This document shows positions 3,874 through 7,193 of a stretch of 7,193 nt of DNA, piece after piece. The translations under genes were made by a program, and so were the position numbers. The stretch comes from Myxococcota bacterium (GTDB taxonomy: Bacteria > Myxococcota_A > Polyangia > HGW-17 > JAJRWW01). The number at the start of each line of letters is the position of its first letter. The stretch's first letter is position 1. Below the pieces are notes generated by a model. It did not search any database. It saw only the letters and a list, made by a program, of their open reading frames with translations, and had not been told where the DNA came from. Where the stretch lies: the NCBI GenBank assembly GCA_024276595.1, contig JAJRWW010000348.1, positions 1-7,193 of the forward strand. Reading direction: 5' to 3'.

Positions 3874-5133
3874 ATGGCCAGAGGCAAGAAAAAGACCAGG
3901 GCGGCGCCCTCCTCCAAGGGTCCCAGGAGCCACAGAGGTGGACGAAAGGGCTCAGGTGACGCTGTCGTCTCAGGGGGGAAGGGTGCTGGTGGAGGTGGTC
4001 GGCCCCCGAAGGGTGCTGGTGGCCGCCCCCCGAAGGGCTCGGACAGGGAGGGACGCGCGTCTGGCAGCGGGCAGGGATCGCTGCTCCAGCGGTTCATCCA
4101 GTGGCGCGAGGACAGAAAGCGCCGCCGGGAGGCGCGCTATCTTCTGAAAGAGGTTCGGCGCATTTTCCGCTGGAAGTACCGGCGAGAGAAGGTGGGGCAC
4201 GAGGTGGTGGCTCGCGTGGGGGAGGCGGCAGAGCAGGTGCGTGCTGCTCTGCGCGCCCGGCCGCGGGATCCCGCGGCCCTGGACGAGGCGCTGGGCCTCT
4301 TGGAGGAGCTGGTGGATGCCCACCTGTCCTTTGCGCGCAAGTCCACCATAAGGGAGTACACCGAGGCCATCGGCATGGCCGCCGGCGTGGCGATCATCCT
4401 GCGGTTTTTCGTGGTGCAGCCCTTCAAGATCCCTTCCGGTTCGATGATCCCTACTCTGCAGGTGGGCGACCATATCTTCGTCAACAAGTTCTCCTATGGG
4501 CTCCGGGTGCCCTTCACCACCAACCCGCCTCGGCGGTTTTGGACCTGGGGCTCACCCCATCGTGGCGAGGTGGTGGTCTTCATCCACCGCCAAAAGCCAG
4601 ACCAGGACTTCATCAAGCGGGTGGTGGCCGTGGGGGGCGACCGAATCAAGGTTATCGGCGAGGTGATTCACCTTCAACGTGGCGGCAAGGGGCCGTGGAA
4701 GAAGGTCCAGCGGAGGTATGTGCCCGGGGACTGCTCTCACATGGACAGAAACGAGCGGGACAACACATGGTACAAGGTTGAAGGCTGCCAGCGTTTCACC
4801 GAGACCCTCGACGGCAACACCTACACCACGGTCTACGTGCCCACCCATTTTGGCCAGATGCGAGACTACCCCCCTGTGGCGCAGTTTCAGCAGACAGCCC
4901 TGCCAGTTGGGTTTGGCTTCCAGCGGGCGGACAAGGTGGTGGACCCCTACAGAGTCCCTGAGGGCAACATCTTCGTGATGGGTGACAACCGCAGGAACTC
5001 CACCGACAGCCGCGACCTGGGGGAGGTGGGCTTCATTCCCTACAAGTACGTCAAGGGGCGCGCCATGGTGGTGTGGTGGTCCTGGGGCCCCGAGTCCTTC
5101 AGGTGGTCCCGGGTGGGACATGTGTTGCACTGA
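3874..5133 (+). CDS. lepB: Signal peptidase I (type I leader peptidase) with basic N-terminal extension
   Basis: A 419-residue inner-membrane serine protease that removes signal peptides from proteins exported by Sec or Tat. Residues 1-150 are an unusual cytoplasmic extension: basic and Gly/Pro-rich to about 60 (KGAGGGGRPP then KGAGGRPP), then Arg-rich and helical. A single membrane segment lies at about 165-181, followed by QPFKIPSGSMIPTL with catalytic Ser190. QVGDHIFVNKFSYG (196-209) follows, then IKRVVAVGGD with the general base Lys248, and box E GDNRRNSTDSR (370-380). Ser190 and Lys248 form the Ser/Lys dyad. Box E usually reads GDNRDNSxDSR; Arg replaces the second Asp here. Cys287 and Cys305 may form a periplasmic disulfide as in E. 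coli LepB. E. coli LepB has 324 residues and two membrane segments. The ATG at 3874 has no strong ribosome binding site; the GTG at 3742 would add 44 low-complexity residues and is less likely. No promoter is evident. Confidence 0.95.
   Translation: MARGKKKTRAAPSSKGPRSHRGGRKGSGDAVVSGGKGAGGGGRPPKGAGGRPPKGSDREGRASGSGQGSLLQRFIQWREDRKRRREARYLLKEVRRIFRWKYRREKVGHEVVARVGEAAEQVRAALRARPRDPAALDEALGLLEELVDAHLSFARKSTIREYTEAIGMAAGVAIILRFFVVQPFKIPSGSMIPTLQVGDHIFVNKFSYGLRVPFTTNPPRRFWTWGSPHRGEVVVFIHRQKPDQDFIKRVVAVGGDRIKVIGEVIHLQRGGKGPWKKVQRRYVPGDCSHMDRNERDNTWYKVEGCQRFTETLDGNTYTTVYVPTHFGQMRDYPPVAQFQQTALPVGFGFQRADKVVDPYRVPEGNIFVMGDNRRNSTDSRDLGEVGFIPYKYVKGRAMVVWWSWGPESFRWSRVGHVLH
3979..4037 (+). repeat. In-frame repeat in the lepB N-terminal extension
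   Basis: The 14-base sequence AAGGGTGCTGGTGG recurs at 3979-3992 and 4009-4022 in the same frame, with a third CCCCGAAGGG segment ending at 4037. It encodes KGAGGGGRPP, KGAGGRPP and KGS. The near-identical DNA suggests recent duplication, so the length probably varies between strains. Confidence 0.75.
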
Positions 5134-5152
5134 ACGGACCTGGCTGGAGGCC

Positions 5153-5166
5153 CAAGCTACGGCTTG
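5153..5166 (+). other. Small UACG tetraloop hairpin between convergent genes
   Basis: CAAGC pairs with GCTTG around a TACG loop closed by C-G, the exceptionally stable UNCG tetraloop type in the lepB-sense transcript. It lies 20 bases after the lepB stop and overlaps the stop codon of the convergent small membrane protein gene. The stem has only five base pairs and no run of T follows, so it is not a canonical terminator. It could protect the lepB mRNA 3' end or mark a termination point. Confidence 0.35.
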
Positions 5167-5600
5167 TCTCTCCGGCGGGTCTCGGCCTTCTCGCCAGGGT
5201 GGGGTAGGGCGCCCGTGGTGGAAGCTGTCCGGGCAGGCTGATCGAGCGTGTCCGCCAGCCGCGGGCCAGCGTCCGTGGACTGCAGCCTGACGGTGGAGGC
5301 GAGGCTCAGCTCCTGGGTGTCCCCCGTCTCGATCGTTCTACGCTCATGATCCAGCAAGGCGCGGGCCATCCTGGCATTGGATGCCAGCACATCTCGACAG
5401 GTGCTTCCCATGCTCTGGTCGCCGATGTCCACTCCGGTCTCGGCGACCTTGCGGCGCAAAAAGAGCTGCACAGATGACCTCTGCTCCGCCGCTAGCCGAT
5501 CCTCCTCAGCCCTGGAGCGCCTGGCACGGATCAGGAAGCCGAGCCAGGTTCCCGCGCAGAGGGTGGCCATTGCGATGAGGCCGGCGATGGCAGGGTGCAT
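5157..5600 (-). CDS. Small single-pass membrane protein of unknown function
   Basis: A 147-residue protein I do not recognise. Residues 4-24 (AIAGLIAMATLCAGTWLGFLI) form one membrane segment followed by a basic patch (RARRSR, 25-30), predicting the N-terminus outside and the C-terminus in the cytoplasm by the positive-inside rule. Residues 30-110 are rich in Ala, Glu, Arg and Leu and probably helical. The last 40 residues are polar and probably disordered. It starts 10 bases after the stop of the M48-like lipoprotein gene, and its ribosome binding site overlaps that stop codon, so the two are almost certainly co-transcribed and translationally coupled. A partner or accessory role for the protease is only inference. 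It converges on lepB with 23 bases between stop codons. Confidence 0.75.
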   Translation of the reverse strand: MHPAIAGLIAMATLCAGTWLGFLIRARRSRAEEDRLAAEQRSSVQLFLRRKVAETGVDIGDQSMGSTCRDVLASNARMARALLDHERRTIETGDTQELSLASTVRLQSTDAGPRLADTLDQPARTASTTGALPHPGEKAETRRRDKP

Positions 5601-5605
5601 GGAGG

Positions 5606-5612
5606 TCCCTTC
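5606..5612 (-). promoter_or_regulatory. Ribosome binding site overlapping the upstream stop codon
   Basis: On the minus strand, GAAGGGA (5606-5612) lies five bases before the ATG at 5600 and shares two bases with the TGA stop (5611-5613) of the preceding gene. Ribosomes ending the first gene sit on the start signal of the second, a standard arrangement for translational coupling. Confidence 0.75.
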
Positions 5613-7143
5613 AGCCTCTCCGCCGGAGAATCAGCAGGTCGTAGGCAGCCCTGGCCAGCTTGTGTCCGGCGTACTTGTTGGCGATGATCACCCGCAGGCC
5701 TCGGTCGGCCCTGGCGTGGGAGGCGGGATGGCTGCTGAGCAACGCTGGCATGGGCGCCTTGCCGGTGAGCCTCTTGGCGGCGTCGGTCAGGGCCTGCATG
5801 AAGAGCGCGACGTAGACGATGTCCATGGGCTGGGGCCCCATGAGCGCATCCCCTGTGGACTGCTTGTACTGGGCGGAGGTGTTCTTCCATACCTTCTGCA
5901 AGATCCTGATGGAGGTCTCGTCCGACTCGTACTCGTCGGCCTGCCCCAGGGCGGTGGAGCCCAGCTTGTCGATGAAGGCGGCCTTCTTTCCCCGGGTCAG
6001 CTTGGAGTACTGGGCCGCGTTGACCCGAAGCACCTCCATTCGGAGGATCTTGCGCCGGGCGTGGTTGTTGAGGTTGTGTCCAAACTCGTGGCCCAAGATG
6101 GCCAAAAAGAGCCCGTCCCGTCTCGCCTGCACCTTGACGTCCTTGAGCTTCGTGGCCCGACAGGCCATGTCGCCCTTGTTGCATCCAGGCACCGGCCAGT
6201 CCTTGAGGGGCTTGCGCAGCAGCACGTGAGCCGCCAGGAGGATCTGGTAGCGCATGTACTTGCGCAGGTCCGAGGCGAAGGCGATCTGCGCGATGGAGAG
6301 GTTCTCCAGGGAGAGCACCGCGGCGCTGTGGAACAGGATGTGATCCCCCAGGGCGGTGGCGTTGAAGGATGGGGCCTTGGCGGCCACGCACACCTGCTTG
6401 TGGGTGCCCTTTCCCGCCCTCTGCAGCACCACGGAGATGGTGTCGCATATCTTCTGCACGACCTTGGTGTTGGTCTCGTCCTTGCCATACCTGGCCACGG
6501 CCATGGCGATCATGTCCTCGCCGAGCTTTTGGAGCATCGCGTCGGTGATGATGCCCACGCCCTGTCCCGACTTGACCGCATTGCCCAGCTGCACGGGGAT
6601 CCGTACGATGCGCCCCAAGGTTCCGCAGCTCAGCTTGGGCAGGAAGCTCAGCCGGGTGCGGAAGGTCTTGTTCTTGGTGGCGGTCGTGACGCAGATGGAG
6701 GTCTGTCGTGCCTTGACGAAGGGAGGCATGTGCTTGCAGCTCACCAGCTTGCCGATGAAGGCGGTGCAAAGCTCCCTTGGGGTGCCGGAGGCGCTGGTGA
6801 AGCCCTTGGAGCCGAGCTGCGGCTTCTTGGACTCCTCGATGGCGCGGGCGATGACGTCGGGGTCGCTCAATCCCCCGGTGACAACCACCGCGCCAGCCCT
6901 GGCGCCCTGGGGGCGAGCTGCCGCAGGATCTGGCCGAGGAGCAGGAGCGCCCATGCCACCGGCCACTGTCATGCCCGCGGCGCCCATGCTGGCGACGCCC
7001 ATGCCCGAGGTGCCCATGCCCGTGGCGCCCATGTCCGCGGCCATCCCTTTGGCTGTGCCGGGCTCGCCGGCAGGCTTTTTCTTACAGCTCCAGGTCCCTG
7101 CCACAAGTGCCAGGGCTCCCATCAAGATCAGCGTTCTTTTCAT
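5611..7143 (-). CDS. Putative M48-like zinc metalloprotease lipoprotein
   Basis: A 510-residue predicted secreted protease. Residues 1-20 form a signal peptide ending in TWSC; lipidation at Cys20 is likely though the lipobox is imperfect (Thr and Trp where Leu and Ala are usual), and KKK follows. Residues 38-65 are Met-Gly pentapeptide repeats, then a Pro/Ala linker. The zinc site is ILGHEFGHNLNNH, with ligands His352 and His356 and catalytic Glu353. The third ligand is probably Glu404 in DEYESD, matching the M48 pattern EYx(A/S)D. LLSSHPASHARADR (468-481) matches the HP...R segment common in M48 proteases. Eight further Cys (126, 136, 151, 173, 233, 252, 321, 328) all precede the zinc site and suggest up to four disulfides in an uncharacterised domain at about 120-330. 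M48 lipoproteins such as BepA and LoiP act in outer-membrane quality control; that role here is inference. The start at 7143 is chosen over 7176 for its ribosome binding site and signal peptide. Confidence 0.88.
   Translation of the reverse strand: MKRTLILMGALALVAGTWSCKKKPAGEPGTAKGMAADMGATGMGTSGMGVASMGAAGMTVAGGMGAPAPRPDPAAARPQGARAGAVVVTGGLSDPDVIARAIEESKKPQLGSKGFTSASGTPRELCTAFIGKLVSCKHMPPFVKARQTSICVTTATKNKTFRTRLSFLPKLSCGTLGRIVRIPVQLGNAVKSGQGVGIITDAMLQKLGEDMIAMAVARYGKDETNTKVVQKICDTISVVLQRAGKGTHKQVCVAAKAPSFNATALGDHILFHSAAVLSLENLSIAQIAFASDLRKYMRYQILLAAHVLLRKPLKDWPVPGCNKGDMACRATKLKDVKVQARRDGLFLAILGHEFGHNLNNHARRKILRMEVLRVNAAQYSKLTRGKKAAFIDKLGSTALGQADEYESDETSIRILQKVWKNTSAQYKQSTGDALMGPQPMDIVYVALFMQALTDAAKRLTGKAPMPALLSSHPASHARADRGLRVIIANKYAGHKLARAAYDLLILRRRG
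6946..7032 (-). repeat. 15-bp imperfect repeats encoding Met-Gly pentapeptides
   Basis: Within the M48-like gene, residues 38-65 read as successive units MGATG, MGTSG, MGVAS, MGAAG, MTVAGG and MGAP, each beginning with ATG, mostly ATGGGC. The period is 15 bases with one 18-base unit. The array lies between the lipidation site and the Pro-rich linker. Confidence 0.8.
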
Positions 7144-7151
7144 GGTCTGCA

Positions 7152-7157
7152 CTCTCC
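7152..7157 (-). promoter_or_regulatory. Ribosome binding site choosing the M48-like start
   Basis: On the minus strand, GGAGAG lies eight bases before the ATG at 7143. The alternative in-frame ATG at 7176 has no such site and would place eleven basic residues before the signal peptide. The remaining bases to the window edge show no convincing promoter, which may lie beyond it. Confidence 0.6.
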
Positions 7158-7193
7158 GTTTGCTCCTGTATGCCATGCTTGGCCGTTCGCCCG

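Noticed and set aside
3874..5133. Functional link of signal peptidase I to the neighbouring lipoproteins
   Set aside because: Lipoproteins are cleaved by signal peptidase II, and the genes are in separate divergent or convergent units, so proximity alone does not support a pathway.
5531..6769. Long minus-strand open frame overlapping the M48-like gene in another frame
   Set aside because: It is Gln/Gly/Arg-rich without motifs, whereas the overlapping frame has HEFGH and the signal peptide.

Overview
The window looks like an ordinary chromosomal segment of a high-GC, Gram-negative deltaproteobacterium, most likely a member of the Myxococcota. The evidence is a lipoprotein with two MopE-type Cys/Asp motifs joined to a PKD-like domain, several large secreted lipoproteins of unknown function, and a signal peptidase I with a long N-terminal extension. 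There are no transposases, integrases, phage genes or CRISPR arrays.

Layout: (1) 20-1501, minus: a Cys-rich surface lipoprotein with two MopE-like motifs, a PKD-like domain and a C-terminal beta domain. (2) 1502-1698: a divergent promoter region. (3) 1699-2388, plus: a spermidine-synthase-like Rossmann methyltransferase-fold protein whose active site does not match true SpeE. (4) 2411-2583, minus: a complete tRNA unit with a TTGACA promoter, a CAT-anticodon tRNA (probably elongator Met) and an intrinsic terminator. (5) 2590-2841: a G-rich intergenic stretch with a nested 22/44-bp tandem repeat and a 14-bp duplication that ends on the stop codon of the next gene. (6) 2840-3580, minus: a lysine-rich lipoprotein with four DxDxDGxxD-type calcium-loop motifs. 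(7) 3581-3873: a second divergent intergenic region. (8) 3874-5133, plus: signal peptidase I (LepB). (9) 5157-5600 and 5611-7143, minus: a two-gene operon with a predicted M48-like zinc metalloprotease lipoprotein first and a small single-pass membrane protein second.

The protein-coding theme is the cell envelope. Three of the six proteins carry lipoprotein-type signal peptides, one is the general signal peptidase and one is a small membrane protein. LepB does not mature lipoproteins (LspA does), so no shared pathway can be claimed from proximity. Because the genes are divergent or convergent, only the last two form a convincing operon.

I do not see strong evidence for an undescribed multi-gene system. 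The items most worth a second look are the M48-like lipoprotein with its Met-Gly pentapeptide repeats and coupled partner, the nested repeat whose minus-strand transcript would be C-rich like a Rho loading site, the basic low-complexity extension on LepB, and the G8/C6 inverted repeat directly against the start codon of the SpeE-like gene.
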